Source: Asparagopsis taxiformis
Taxonomy: Eukaryota > Rhodophyta > Florideophyceae > Bonnemaisoniales > Bonnemaisoniaceae
Assembly: GCA_030407315.1 (NCBI GenBank)
Contig: JALQPE010002263.1
Span: forward strand, 62,001-126,000
Direction: 5' to 3'
Length of the DNA: 64,000 bases
Within the stretch, counting starts at the first letter, position 1. The number at the start of each line of letters is the position of its first letter. The position numbers and the translations under genes were made by a program. Shown piece by piece: positions 10,812 through 21,192 of this stretch. The notes beneath the pieces were generated by a model, which made no database searches, was not told the origin of the DNA, and worked only from the letters and a program-made list of their open reading frames with translations.

Positions 10812-11566
10812 GGCGGGGGAAGGTTTGGTTTAATGGTTTTCGGCACGGTAATCTGAAAATACCCTGGTTGCAGCACCATTGGACGTGATTGTGGGCGGAC
10901 GATATGGGAGGCGGAGTTGGGCGAGTGTTTGTGAGATGATTGGCAGGAGAAGCGATACGAGAGAAGGTTGGAGGTTATTTTTTTTTACCAAGTCGTTTTA
11001 CTTGGCCATTAGGGTGCAGGATTGTGCTGTGCGTAGAATTATCGTGAAAGGTAACGTGTTGTCAATAGAGTGTTGTAGTTGACTTTTTCAAGTCGTGATA
11101 CTTGCGCGCTGAATGTGTATGTTTATTTCACTAATACGGTTTTCGACAAAAGAAACTTTGCAGATGACATATGATGACAACTTTGAACGAGCACGTTGCC
11201 TGTTCTCTATCTCTGACGGTCAAGTCAGTTGAGAATGAGTAATGACGGAGCGGCGAGATATACTTGTATCTACATCGATGGTACGCACAGGAGGCATGGG
11301 ACAGAAAAGTTGCGTGTTTTCAGCTGTCTCGCATGCGCCAGTTCAAGCAGGGCACGTATTTAAAAGAGATAAAATATGAGCCATGCCCATTTAGCAGCCA
11401 CAAAATTCAAATTCATTTTTCAAACGGTCTTGTCAGCAAAACCCAACAGATCTCCATCAACGGACCATTTCTGAAAACACACGCGCTCTTATCAATCACC
11501 ATCAGCGCAACTCAAGCAGCCAGCCATTCAGGCAAACCAACGCAACAGGTATCGGCGCACGCAAGA
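10812..11566. promoter_or_regulatory. Divergent spacer between psbU and the CH/coiled-coil gene
   Basis: About 750 bp that should hold promoters for both flanking genes. A TTTAAAAG element near 11358 is the only TATA-like sequence I see on the plus strand. The frame of the plus gene is open from 11264 but starts there with TTG. Confidence 0.35.
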
Positions 11567-12967
11567 ATGTCACCACCACAGCACCCGCGTCAGACCGCGT
11601 CCACATCGCCGCAAAACCCGTCTCGTCGGCAGGCCATGACATCAACGCGACCGCGTTCGGAGCGTATTCGACGCTCGAGCGGTCCACTTAGTTCGCAGAC
11701 CATGTCCACAATCCGCTGTCCGAGTCGTGCCGACTTTTTTCAAGCGGTGTCTTCCGGTGATCCGTGCGCGAAGATTTCATCGCCAAGCGCCTACACATTC
11801 GCGGCCAGCACGGCGGCCATGCGCGCCAAACGCTCGGAAATTGATGCCAAGTATCGCTTACGGCAGCGCAAGCGGCGTGTAAAGACGCGGGAGGATTGCT
11901 CCAACACGGCTGTTGTTGAGGACGCGGAGGAATGTGTGCCGGTTTATTTGACCGGCGCGGTTCTGGACGCCATTGACCGGCAGGAGGAGTTTGGTGAACT
12001 GCATTCTATCACGCTGTGGTTGGACGATTTGAGGGAGCGGCATGGATTTGGGTTGAAAATTACGGATGTGGACCTGTCGAACGGCGTGGCGTTGTTGGAT
12101 GCGATGTTTATCATTCAGCGCGATTTATTTGTGGGCAAGGAGAATAACTATGTGGTGCGCGAATTGGATGAAGGTGGTGAAGCGGCACGGGTGAATGTGC
12201 GTCAACTGCGTGAAGTGTTGTCTCGTTTTCCGTGGCGAGATGTGAACAAGGAGGACAAACTGGTGGAGAGTCCGAATTTCAACGCGGTGGACGTGTGGGC
12301 ACTCGGGGGCTATGTTGTGCTCGCGGCGGTGAACTGCAAGGAAAGTGAGGATCTTGTGAATCAGATGCTGGGATACGAGCAGGGCGTGCAGGACGATCTT
12401 GGGGACGTGATCACGAGGGGGCTCAAGGTGCTCGGGATTTCAGAGGATGGGGAGGGTTCCGAATGCGAGGACGAGGCTGCTGCGCAGGAGCAGCCGAGGG
12501 AGGACGGTGCATGGTGGCGGGATGAGGCGGAGAAGGTCGGGGCGATGCTGGGGGAGGAGATGGAGCGACGGAAAGAGAGGGAGCGAAGAATTGGCGAGTT
12601 GGAAGGCGAAATTACAGTTTGGAAGAGTATGTACGAGGAGATGGAGGAATTGGTTGAGAGGGCTACGAAGAAATTGGAGGAAGCACGTGCGGAAGCCACA
12701 CGGTTACGAGCGGAGAAGGCGGCGCATCGATTGAAGCGAATGTCGTCGAGCACGGGGAGCGAAGGGGACGAGAACGAGGGCGACAATCGGACGGGGAGGA
12801 GGAAGATGATTCAGGAATTGCGAATGGAGAATGCGGCGTTGAGACGCAAAGTAGCGGAAGGAGAACGCAAATTGGGCAACAGACTTTGCGAGGCGCAGAG
12901 AAGTGCACGTGCGGCAGTGGGCACTGCGCGCAAATTGGCATCAAGTGTAGACGTTATCCAGCAATGA
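11567..12967 (+). CDS. Candidate HOOK-like calponin-homology plus coiled-coil protein
   Basis: 466 residues from the ATG at 11567; another in-frame ATG at 11333 would add a weak N-terminal stretch. The first ~130 residues are Ser/Pro/Arg-rich and probably disordered. A globular region follows, with a segment ELHSITLWLDDL...TDVDLSNGVALLDAMFII that resembles the HOOK-type CH domain (L..W...F......DL.NG..L...L..I). After an acidic linker the C-terminal third is strongly charged (Glu/Lys/Arg) with heptad-like leucines, typical of coiled coil. HOOK proteins link cargo or centrosomes to microtubules and dynein. The CH assignment rests on pattern only and the coiled coil alone would not define function. 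Confidence 0.5.
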   Translation: MSPPQHPRQTASTSPQNPSRRQAMTSTRPRSERIRRSSGPLSSQTMSTIRCPSRADFFQAVSSGDPCAKISSPSAYTFAASTAAMRAKRSEIDAKYRLRQRKRRVKTREDCSNTAVVEDAEECVPVYLTGAVLDAIDRQEEFGELHSITLWLDDLRERHGFGLKITDVDLSNGVALLDAMFIIQRDLFVGKENNYVVRELDEGGEAARVNVRQLREVLSRFPWRDVNKEDKLVESPNFNAVDVWALGGYVVLAAVNCKESEDLVNQMLGYEQGVQDDLGDVITRGLKVLGISEDGEGSECEDEAAAQEQPREDGAWWRDEAEKVGAMLGEEMERRKERERRIGELEGEITVWKSMYEEMEELVERATKKLEEARAEATRLRAEKAAHRLKRMSSSTGSEGDENEGDNRTGRRKMIQELRMENAALRRKVAEGERKLGNRLCEAQRSARAAVGTARKLASSVDVIQQ

Positions 12968-13205
12968 ATTTAATTAAATATTCAAAATTCAAGTGGGACT
13001 TGTCACGCGACGTTGATTGGTCGCGGGGACCACGTGGACACGCGTCATCGAATGACGTGTTGAGATGATGAGCCGCGTGACGACTCACTGGTCACGCATG
13101 GACCGCAGCGCTGCGCTGCGCTGCGTCCATTCAACACAAATGCCGCTATGCCGCTGTAATGCGATCCCGTCTTCGCTCTCTACTCACCGCGCTGGACACA
13201 ATCTT

Positions 13206-13213
13206 TATATAAA
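13206..13213 (+). promoter_or_regulatory. TATA box of the actin gene
   Basis: TATATAAA 74 bp upstream of the actin ATG (13287), at the right distance for a leader of about 40-50 nt. The leader is C/A-rich. Confidence 0.7.
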
Positions 13214-13286
13214 CTGCACGAATCGTGCCCTTCGTCGACCCTGTTGCCATCCGTCCGCCCGCTTCACCACCCATCCACCCATCACA

Positions 13287-14515
13287 ATGACCAGTAAAGC
13301 CGCAGTAGTCATTGACAATGGCTCCGGCCGCTGCAAGTCCGGCATGGCCGGCGAAGATGCACCCAAGGCCGTCTTCCCCGCCGTCATCGGCGTTCCCAAA
13401 CAAAAGGTACATTATCTTTAGCATCCATTTGCGTCGCGTCGTGTCGCGCCGCGCCGCGCGCCGTTGCATATAGCCGCTAACCTCCCCTCCTCTCCCGTGC
13501 CGCTTCGTAGGGCATCATGGTCGGTACAGGCCAGAAGGACGAGTACGTCGGCGACGCCGCCATGGCGCGTCGCGGCGTGCTCGTCATCAAGTATCCGCTC
13601 GAACATGGTATCGTCACCAACTGGGACGACATGGAGAAGATCTGGCATCATTGTTTCTACTCGGAACTGCGAGTGGATCCACATGAACACCCGGTGCTGC
13701 TCACTGAGGCGCCGCTCAACCCCAAGGCCAATCGTGAGCGCATGACGCAGATCATGTTTGAAACGTTCAATATCCCCGCTTTCTATGTCAACATTCAAGC
13801 CGTACTTTCCCTCTACGCGTCTGGTCGTACTTCGGGTATCGTCATCGATTCCGGTGATGGCGTCACCCATACCGTTCCTATCTATGAAGGCTATTCTCTT
13901 CCGCATGCGGTGCTGCGCATCGATCTGGCCGGTCGTGATCTCACGGCGGGCTTGGCCAAGCTGCTGATGAATCGTGGTTATTCGTTCACCACTTCAGCCG
14001 AGCTGGAGATTGTTCGTGATATCAAGCAGAAGCTGTGTTTTGTTGCCGAGGACTATGACAAGGAACTGGCCAATGCCACGTCCAATTCGGCGTTGGAGAA
14101 GGAGTATGAACTGCCGGATGGACAGGTTATTACTGTGGGGCAGGAACGTTTCCAGTGCCCAGAGGCACTTTTCAAGCCGGAATTGCTCGGTAATGAAATG
14201 ACGGGCATGCATGCCACCGCTTACAATTCTATTATGAAAACTGATATTGATATCCGTAAGGACTTGTACAACAACATTGTCATGTCTGGTGGCTCTACTA
14301 TGTTTGCTGGCATTGCGGCGCGTGTGCAGAAGGAAATTGAGTCGCTTGCACCGCCCACGATGAAGATTAAGGTTATTGCTCCTCCGGAGCGCCAGTATTC
14401 GGTTTGGATTGGTGGTTCGATTCTGTCGTCTCTTTCTACCTTCCAGACGATGTGGGTCACCAAGGCCGAGTACGACGAGATGGGTCCGGCTATCGTTCAT
14501 CGAAAGTGCTTCTAA
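13287..14515 (+). CDS. Actin (two exons)
   Basis: Exons 13287-13406 and 13511-14515 join in phase 0 to 374 residues. The intron (104 nt) starts GTACAT, has CTAAC at 13477-13481 and ends GTAG. Standard actin blocks are present: [50 protein letters not shown], the hydrophobic plug region, [46 protein letters not shown] and the C-terminal HRKCF. The first exon is divergent: [15 protein letters not shown] replaces the usual GSGMCKAGFAGDDAP, and AVIGVPKQK replaces the usual SIVGRPRHQ. Thus this is conventional actin with substitutions near the nucleotide cleft entrance. AATAAA follows at 14550. Confidence 0.96.
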
Positions 14516-14549
14516 TTCTAACTTGTGGACCGATGCGGATATGTAGTTG

Positions 14550-14555
14550 AATAAA
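14550..14555 (+). terminator. AATAAA polyadenylation signal of actin
   Basis: AATAAA 35 bp after the actin stop codon. Confidence 0.55.
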
Positions 14556-14850
14556 TTGGGCTGCCCGTGCACGCTCGAATCGCTTGCCATCCAATTTTGC
14601 CGTTCTGATACTCGCGTCAGTCAATGTCAGCACAAGTCAAACGAGGAAACTGTCTGCAGACGTGGAGGCCAACTTGATTCACATGGAACTCACAAAAGTA
14701 TGACACCGATCGGTCACGCTCCGTGACCCATGATTGGCGCCAAAATCTGACGTGATACTTTCAGCACCGGTGCCGCACACTTTCATCTCATCTCATCCGC
14801 CTGCCAGCGCCGTCCTCGTCAACAGCAGCAACTCGCTGCGCGCGCCCAGC

Positions 14851-15819
14851 ATGGATACCAGCACTAGCCTTCATAAGCGTCGCAAGGCCAAAATCATTCT
14901 CAAACAACTGCGTCAGCATCAGCAACAAGTCGAAGACGACAAAGACGATGCCATCGATTGCCGCTCCGAAGCGCTCACGCAGCATTTCAAAAAGGCTGAA
15001 GACAACTTTGGCAAAGCCAAAACAGTCGATCATGCATTACTCGACGCTCAAATCTTCCATCAGCTCGGCAAATATTCGAAACGACAAGCAGACCAACTGC
15101 AATCCGGTCTGCAAACCTACGACGGCAAAACACTCGGCGACAAACTGTCCATCCTTATGCAACGCTCGCGCCAAACCGACCGCGACTCGCCGAGCTCCTC
15201 CGACCTCGCCATGAACCTCATGGACATGGGCAAGGGCATCGCCTCCCGCTGGAGAACCGTCCCTAGCGTCGACTTTATGCACGGCACCGCCCCGCACGTG
15301 CAGGACACCCCCGTCGCAGAGAAGAAGCGCGCCGCAAAGCCGAAGAAGGGCGCCGTGGCTACAAAGCCCGTCGAGCTCAAGACAGAGGATGTCGAGCAGA
15401 CAGAGACCGATAGAGAGGTCAAACTAATGAAGAAAGAACTGCAGAGGAGGCGTCAATGTAATTATTGGGTGTTTGTTATCGATCCAAATAGCTTTCCGAG
15501 GTCCGTGGAGAACGTGTTTCATTCGTGCTTTCTCATCAAGGACCTCCACGCATCGCTCGATCTCAAGAGAGAACCGCCGATTATCAGGTATTGCGACGCG
15601 AGAGAGAGATCCGCAGAGAATAGCGACCGCGAAAATGGAAACCAGACCGTGCGTAATTCGCAGTTTATTATGGGCTTTGATAGGAATATGTGGCTTGAAA
15701 TGGTTAGAAAGTATAACATACGCCAGTGTATTCTAAAAGCGAAAGCGCCTTCTAACGATGACGAACAGTTACGACATTTGCAACAACTCGAACAAGACGG
15801 ACAAACGGCCATGTTCTGA
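14851..15819 (+). CDS. NSE4: SMC5/6 complex kleisin Nse4 (EID family)
   Basis: Nse4 bridges the Smc5 and Smc6 heads in the SMC5/6 complex, which acts in DNA repair and chromosome segregation. From the ATG at 14851 the protein has 322 residues. The N-terminal helical part carries the kleisin-like region (KAEDNFGKAKTVDHALLDAQIFHQL...), and the C-terminal winged-helix region has the conserved NYWVFVIDPNSFPRSVENVF, SFLI.D-like and PPIIRY segments. The middle is Lys/Ala-rich and disordered. The frame is open upstream to 14734 but starts there with TTG. It follows actin on the same strand with about 335 bp between. Confidence 0.87.
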   Translation: MDTSTSLHKRRKAKIILKQLRQHQQQVEDDKDDAIDCRSEALTQHFKKAEDNFGKAKTVDHALLDAQIFHQLGKYSKRQADQLQSGLQTYDGKTLGDKLSILMQRSRQTDRDSPSSSDLAMNLMDMGKGIASRWRTVPSVDFMHGTAPHVQDTPVAEKKRAAKPKKGAVATKPVELKTEDVEQTETDREVKLMKKELQRRRQCNYWVFVIDPNSFPRSVENVFHSCFLIKDLHASLDLKREPPIIRYCDARERSAENSDRENGNQTVRNSQFIMGFDRNMWLEMVRKYNIRQCILKAKAPSNDDEQLRHLQQLEQDGQTAMF

Positions 15820-16037
15820 TCGATTAAAATATGGAAAAGTTTTACAATCCACATATATTCACGCCATCGATTCGAAACGATCAATCGCCTTTCCCCAGTC
15901 ATATGCACGTCCATCAACTAATTTATATCTGACAGCCATCATCGCCTCGCCTCGCATCGCATCCCAAATCTCAGTAGCGCGCCGCAGATGAACGTGCAAG
16001 CCCGCCCCGTCTCCGTGTTCAACCTCACGTGACGCGT

Positions 16038-16987
16038 ATGGTGCACTCAAACGCGCCGCTTCACACCGTGTCGGAAGCGTCCAATAGTTCGCAACCCTCG
16101 GTGCAACATGCCGCGTCGCACGATGCCGCCCTTCCATCCGCTAGTAATAGCGCAAATCACGATGCCGCCGCCTCCGATGAAGAACCTTGGTTGAGACAGC
16201 CCCAAGTAGACGATCCCGCCTCCCAGCAGAGACTCTCTCCACACACCGCGATTACAGCCTCGTTGAGAGCGCACACAGCTCGATTGGTACGTTGCTGCTT
16301 TCGCTTTCGACACACACCGTTCTCAACCCTCGTCTAACCCGCACACCTTTGTTCGCTGCTCCTGTGCAGCGCATGGCCAGAATTCGCGCAGAGTTTGAAC
16401 ATACACTTCTCGTTATACTCGCTATGAATGTAATTTACACCTATTACATAGATCACAAGCTGCTTGTTCTTATTATTCGCGTTTCACAGGTGATACGGGT
16501 ATGTTGTGGACAGTCTGCGAATTGGTGTTGCTCTGTTCGTCGCGGTGCGAACCGATCATCTCTAACGTTGTGTGTGTATGTGCGTGCGGTTTGTCGTCTG
16601 CTTCAGCTTTTGTACTATTTGTACGACACCGAATCGGTCCAGCGCAGCACAGCTGTGCTGCTCTTGCTCAGCAATTTACCAGTCATTCTCATTCACAGGG
16701 TCATCTTTACGGGGCCGAATATTTCGCGCAACATCGGTGAGATGTTATTTATCAATTTTCTCGCACCGGAACCCAAAAGTTTAATCAAAGTCCTCTACGT
16801 GGATGTGGTTGTAATGGCACTGCAAGCAATTCTGCTGCAATGCAAATGGGAACTGACCAACATTCGTATACTACCAGCTCTACCAGTTTCACTGGATGAA
16901 TCGCTACTGTCATCTTCATCTGACAATCTCAGTGACGAGGACAACAACGTCGACCATGCTCACACGCCGGAAAGAAGCACACGATAG
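16038..16987 (+). CDS. DUF1746-like membrane protein (three exons)
   Basis: I join 16038-16286, 16370-16498 and 16607-16987 (252 residues). Intron 1 (83 nt) is GTACGT...CTAAC...GCAG. Intron 2 (108 nt) is GTATGT...CTAAC...TCAG; it is a multiple of three and has no in-frame stop, so an unspliced reading encodes a Cys-rich insert. Exon 1 is polar and disordered. The spliced core has a YTYYIDHKLLVLIIRVSQ segment, two further hydrophobic helices, and GEMLFINFLAPEPKSLIKVLYVDVVVMALQAILL. This order matches the DUF1746 pattern (Y..D..LL.L..R..Q; G....FI......S...LL..D......LQ) known from fungal proteins, including a Dsc E3 ligase subunit as I recall. The tail is acidic. The gene ends 32 bp before the convergent mTERF gene. 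Family call is moderate. Confidence 0.58.
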
Positions 16988-17019
16988 ACGTAAATGCACA
17001 CGCGACAATCCATCACAGT

Positions 17020-18306
17020 CTATATCAGCTGCGAGAAGAACAATAGATATGTATCATTATCCACATACGCCCTAAACACATCTGGATCGCACTTGGCGAT
17101 GTTGCGACAGAATTCCGCATCAGAGCCGCGCAGAACATCTAGCACCGACGCATGCTTCAATCCACACGAAGCCAGAAACGCATAGCGCGGCATAGCACGC
17201 TGCTGTAAGTTGGCACACAACGCTTCCCGAGGTACTGCAACCAAATCAGTTGTCGTCGCACCCATTGTGTCATGAATAAACGTCCATTTCGGAGCAAGAT
17301 TACCCACCACTGAATACGTCAGAATCGCCGGTGCCTCACGCACCACAGCGCGTATCTCTCCCTCCGACAACCCCACTGCATCGCGTAGCCACAAAATCCG
17401 GTCCAGAATATCCTCCTCTGCAAATATCGACGGCACCTTATCCACAACCGATGCCACAGCATCATCGCCCACAATGCTCTCCAGCAGCGCAATACGCGGC
17501 TTGAGCACCTTGTCCACACTCCACTCCAACACCTCGGGCGTGGACACGAGAATCTTACCAACAGTAGCCGACGAAAAGCGCAGCTCATTTGCAAAGTAGC
17601 GCAAACGCTTCTCCAAACTATTCGCACTGAACACAAGCGTCAACGGCGCTTTGGAGAACACACGCCCCATCGCGGCGGAATCACTGACGCCCGCCAGACG
17701 AATGGTGTCGATATTGGCGCGAATCGCGTCCGGGGACGCGATGAGCGCCTGCGGAACACGCTGGAATAACAGCCCCAATTGCGCGGGCTGAATCAACGGA
17801 CACGCCTCCACAACGCATTCCACGACCGCCGCGGCGGTGCGCAGATTCATCCACAGCATGTGCGGGCACTTTGCAATCGCGGCGGGCAGTTGTTTCGGCG
17901 CGATTCGCGCGACATTTTCGAGAAATTCAACGCGCGTTTGGAAGCTTTCGCGCGGCTTGAACACTATCTGCGGCGCGTTTCGTAGCGCGCGTGACGCCTG
18001 TCGCGCGTTGAGATGAAGGTCGTTCTGCAGATGCGACAGAACGGCGCCCGCTAGCGCGGGTAGCTCGGGCGTGACTAGCGAAGGGTGGCGCGAGAATATG
18101 CGGTTGGCGTCCTCTCGACTTATGCCTAGTGAGAGAAGATAGGCCGTCGGCGTGGAATCGGCAGGTGTGGTGGTTGGTTGCGCGCTTGATGCGGTTGGTG
18201 TGGCGCAGAGTTTCGGAACTAGGCGCTGGCGGTGGGGTCGTTGTGGACTGGTGAGTTTGGTGCGACGGTTGGTGTTGAACGGGATGGAGGGCTGGATGAA
18301 CGCCAT
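17020..18306 (-). CDS. mTERF-family protein, probably organellar
   Basis: 428 residues. mTERF proteins bind nucleic acid in plastids or mitochondria and tune transcription, termination or splicing. The protein is built from repeating ~32-residue helical units, each with a P.(L/I)L or PxVL-type start, e.g. RHPSLVTPELPALA, RNAPQIVFKPRE, KCPHMLWMNLR, RVPQALIASPD, KAPLTLVFSANS, STPEVLEWSVDK, KVPSIFAEED and EAPAILTYSVVGNLAPKW; I count about eight. The leader (first ~45 residues) is Ser/Thr/Arg/Pro-rich with few acidic residues and ends in a V.KLCAT-like site, so a plastid is likely. The ATG at 18306 is the natural start. Convergent with the DUF1746-like gene. Confidence 0.88.
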   Translation of the reverse strand: MAFIQPSIPFNTNRRTKLTSPQRPHRQRLVPKLCATPTASSAQPTTTPADSTPTAYLLSLGISREDANRIFSRHPSLVTPELPALAGAVLSHLQNDLHLNARQASRALRNAPQIVFKPRESFQTRVEFLENVARIAPKQLPAAIAKCPHMLWMNLRTAAAVVECVVEACPLIQPAQLGLLFQRVPQALIASPDAIRANIDTIRLAGVSDSAAMGRVFSKAPLTLVFSANSLEKRLRYFANELRFSSATVGKILVSTPEVLEWSVDKVLKPRIALLESIVGDDAVASVVDKVPSIFAEEDILDRILWLRDAVGLSEGEIRAVVREAPAILTYSVVGNLAPKWTFIHDTMGATTTDLVAVPREALCANLQQRAMPRYAFLASCGLKHASVLDVLRGSDAEFCRNIAKCDPDVFRAYVDNDTYLLFFSQLI

Positions 18307-18578
18307 TGTGGTTTGGGGGTGGAGCTCATGACATTGTGCTGGTGCGCATTGTCGAGATTTGGCCTGTACGAGGCAGGCATGTTATATTGTGCGGTATTAA
18401 AATTTTAAGATCGCAACATTGATGCTTTATCTCGTAATTTGCGGCTGGTGGCAATCACGGTGCTTTTGTTGTTGAATATGATTGGCTTTCTGGCTTGTGA
18501 AATTTACACCTGTCAACGTCGAGCAACAAATTTGTGCTCTGTTATATCACCCTCGTCTGTCTACATGTACATCACGCT

Positions 18579-20576
18579 CTAGTCATTACCGAGATCGAAC
18601 AAAACCGATGCTATGGTATCAGCAGCCGGCGACCCTGACATGGCAACCTCAACCAACTTGGCTTCATACGACAGCATAACCGACCGATTATTCGGCGCTT
18701 CAGCCAAATTGAGCAATGTAAGCGAAGCGCGCGGCGCCATCTCCGGGTCCGAAAGCATGATGACCAATCTTTCCAAAGCGCGCGGCACACGCGCCATTCG
18801 TTCCCGAGCCACCCAATCAAATGCCGAGCAGTTACAAAATGCCGCTAGACCAGCACTGACGTACCGTTTATCCCGTCCGCCAAGCATATCGACTAGCCGC
18901 GGCAGTAACTTGTCCATTGACGCCACCATAGCTGCCTCATTTCTCTCCGGACTTGCCGCCAGACGAGCCAAAACCTCGCCACAATTTGTAAATCGCATTA
19001 CCTCTGCACCGTCCATGAATGGGTCCAACATTCGGATACATGTTGCCAGTACCATATTTCCTGCCGATCCTACCGACGCGTTTAGATATGGCGATACGTT
19101 GATCCACATGTCCATCAATCCGTCCCTGAGATTGGCCGCCACCTCGATGGTCTGAATCATGCATGCTGAAATGCTGAGAATCTTTGCAGAGTTGGCCAAA
19201 AATATCGCGTTTCGATCGAAGAAACTCATATTTCGCAACACATTCACCGCCACAACTGCACATTGTTGTCTGTCAATCGCGATCGGATCCACCAAATTGA
19301 ACAGATTGGGATACTGCTGCAGACTATCCGACCGAGCGCAGTCCTCAACCATCCTATCGTGCGTGATACCCGCACCAGGCGCAGTATCATCCCCACCAGT
19401 CGCACGAACATCCACCGCAGACAACGGAACATCCCGCGGCGCACTATCATTTCTCTCCTCCATTCCAGCCGCCACACCGTACCGACGAAGACGCATAACA
19501 TCCTCAAGATGTCTATTAATCACCTCATGCAGCGCATCAAGTATGCCGGGAAAATCCTGCGCCACAAACACATTTCTCAGATCGAAAGACAGCGCATTTA
19601 GCGTACCCAACGCCCACGCAACATCATCATGCATAGGACTCCACAACGCCGACACAACGCGCTCACGTTCGCCCGGTTGGCCGGGCACAAACAATCCATG
19701 CGGTGCATTTTCGTTCACAATCTCGTCCTCCACCAGCGCCTCCTCGTGGCCAGTCAACGAAGTCTCATCGAGGCCGGTGAGTCTGGAGCGGCGCGGCCAG
19801 ACGGGAAAACCATACGGATCATCGGAAACAGCGGCAGCCACTGCATTGGAAGCGGCCAACGCAGCCTGTCTCTTCGGGCGCGAAGTCGACTTTTGCAACG
19901 GATGCACCGCACCAAACGGCTGCGTCGGCGGGGGCTGCTGCACCTGCGTCGGAAAGGTCAACGGCGGAATATTACGAAACGCATTGTAACGCGAGCCACG
20001 ATCGGCCGGAAACAGCGGCGCCACTTGCGCGGGATCGCGCGCCCACATGTGTTTCTGCTCGTATGCGTAGAGCAATTTCTCATACTCGACGCGCAGAATA
20101 AACGCGGCACTCGTGCACGACTTGGGCAGATCGAGCGTTCGTGCCACCATTTTGAATGCACGCGTCAGAATCACAGCCTGCAGTCCGCCGCGCGAGAGGA
20201 CGGCTTTGTAGAGACTGTAGAGATCGAGCGGCGCGCCGCCTATGGTACGTATGCGATAATCGCGCCCGATTTCACGCATGAATCGCTCGTGATCTTGTAG
20301 AAAATCTTCGCGTTTATCGCCGCTTCTCGGCACGTTTTGTGACGTCTGCGCTATCATTGTTACCCCAACCTGCTCCGCCGCCTGGCGGTGCCGCTCCAAT
20401 GACTCGCCGGATAGAAGCACGTTGGCCGCCTGCGTCGCCTCCTGCGTCACTGGCTCGCCGCCGCTCGCGGGCTGCGCCGTAGACGCTTCCAGCTGCGGTG
20501 TCGGCGCAGACGGCTCCGCTGCCGGCTTTGCGGCGGCATTCGGCGCGGCGGGCGGCGCGGTGACTTGCGCTGTCAT
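18579..20576 (-). CDS. ARID-domain protein with armadillo-type C-terminus (SWI/SNF BAF250/Swi1-like)
   Basis: 665 residues. After an Ala/Pro-rich N-terminus, residues about 87-179 form an ARID DNA-binding domain: EDFLQDHERFMREIG, the PLDLYSLYKAVLSRGGLQAV core, and the RVEYEKLLYAYEQK helix. The region from about 425 on is helical, with NVLRNMSFFDRNAIFLA, where BAF250/Osa and Swi1 have their (V/I)LRNLSF..(E/N)... signature, followed by armadillo-like repeats to the end. That domain pair is diagnostic of the ARID1-type SWI/SNF chromatin remodelling subunit. No ATPase or PHD domain is present. Divergent from the nuclease gene over about 620 bp. Confidence 0.8.
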   Translation of the reverse strand: MTAQVTAPPAAPNAAAKPAAEPSAPTPQLEASTAQPASGGEPVTQEATQAANVLLSGESLERHRQAAEQVGVTMIAQTSQNVPRSGDKREDFLQDHERFMREIGRDYRIRTIGGAPLDLYSLYKAVLSRGGLQAVILTRAFKMVARTLDLPKSCTSAAFILRVEYEKLLYAYEQKHMWARDPAQVAPLFPADRGSRYNAFRNIPPLTFPTQVQQPPPTQPFGAVHPLQKSTSRPKRQAALAASNAVAAAVSDDPYGFPVWPRRSRLTGLDETSLTGHEEALVEDEIVNENAPHGLFVPGQPGERERVVSALWSPMHDDVAWALGTLNALSFDLRNVFVAQDFPGILDALHEVINRHLEDVMRLRRYGVAAGMEERNDSAPRDVPLSAVDVRATGGDDTAPGAGITHDRMVEDCARSDSLQQYPNLFNLVDPIAIDRQQCAVVAVNVLRNMSFFDRNAIFLANSAKILSISACMIQTIEVAANLRDGLMDMWINVSPYLNASVGSAGNMVLATCIRMLDPFMDGAEVMRFTNCGEVLARLAASPERNEAAMVASMDKLLPRLVDMLGGRDKRYVSAGLAAFCNCSAFDWVARERMARVPRALERLVIMLSDPEMAPRASLTLLNLAEAPNNRSVMLSYEAKLVEVAMSGSPAADTIASVLFDLGND

Positions 20577-21192
20577 TTTTGGTGCTGGAGATGGAGGGGT
20601 TTGGGGGAAACTGCTACTACTTGAAGGGGTGCCATTTGGTAGGCGGGCTCTTTCATAATTGATGGGCGTTATACGTGGCCACGTGGATTGATCTGGTCAT
20701 TGGTTTTGTGTAGATCTGCATTGCTGTTGTTCGTGAGACAAGCACGAGCAGCCAAATTGTTCTCGCAAACTTGTTGCAGCACAGGTCGAGATGAGCTGGT
20801 CGTTGGGAGCTGAGGCAATGGAATTGAGAAGGTGATCGCTTGGATAGACGCCGCGTTGCGGACGTCTGCTCTCTACAATATATTTGAACTGGACGAGTTT
20901 GAAAATATCTTTTACAAACGGCTAGAATAGTAGATCGTCCATGACTGGCATCAACAATACGTTACAAGCGGGGCATCATCATTTCAAGCAATGAATACAA
21001 AAGTACAAGCGCCAATCTTTCATTCCAAATCGGCAAATTTCTACAACACCTCCAAATCTGCCCCATCCAATGCTCCTCCATCTTCTCCTCACACTGCTCA
21101 TCATCCAACCAGCACCCGCAATTCCCACCTGGCATCTAACCCATCGACCTCCACAACGACTGGCGGCTCCGCGCGCCGCCTCGCACCAAACC
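20577..21192. promoter_or_regulatory. Divergent spacer, ARID gene and nuclease gene
   Basis: About 600 bp shared upstream region. The plus-strand frame is open from 21070 with an ATG codon lacking elsewhere upstream, but the chosen nuclease start is 21193. No clear TATA box seen. Confidence 0.35.

Noticed and set aside
19159..19989. 276-codon plus-strand frame
   Set aside because: Antisense shadow of the ARID gene.
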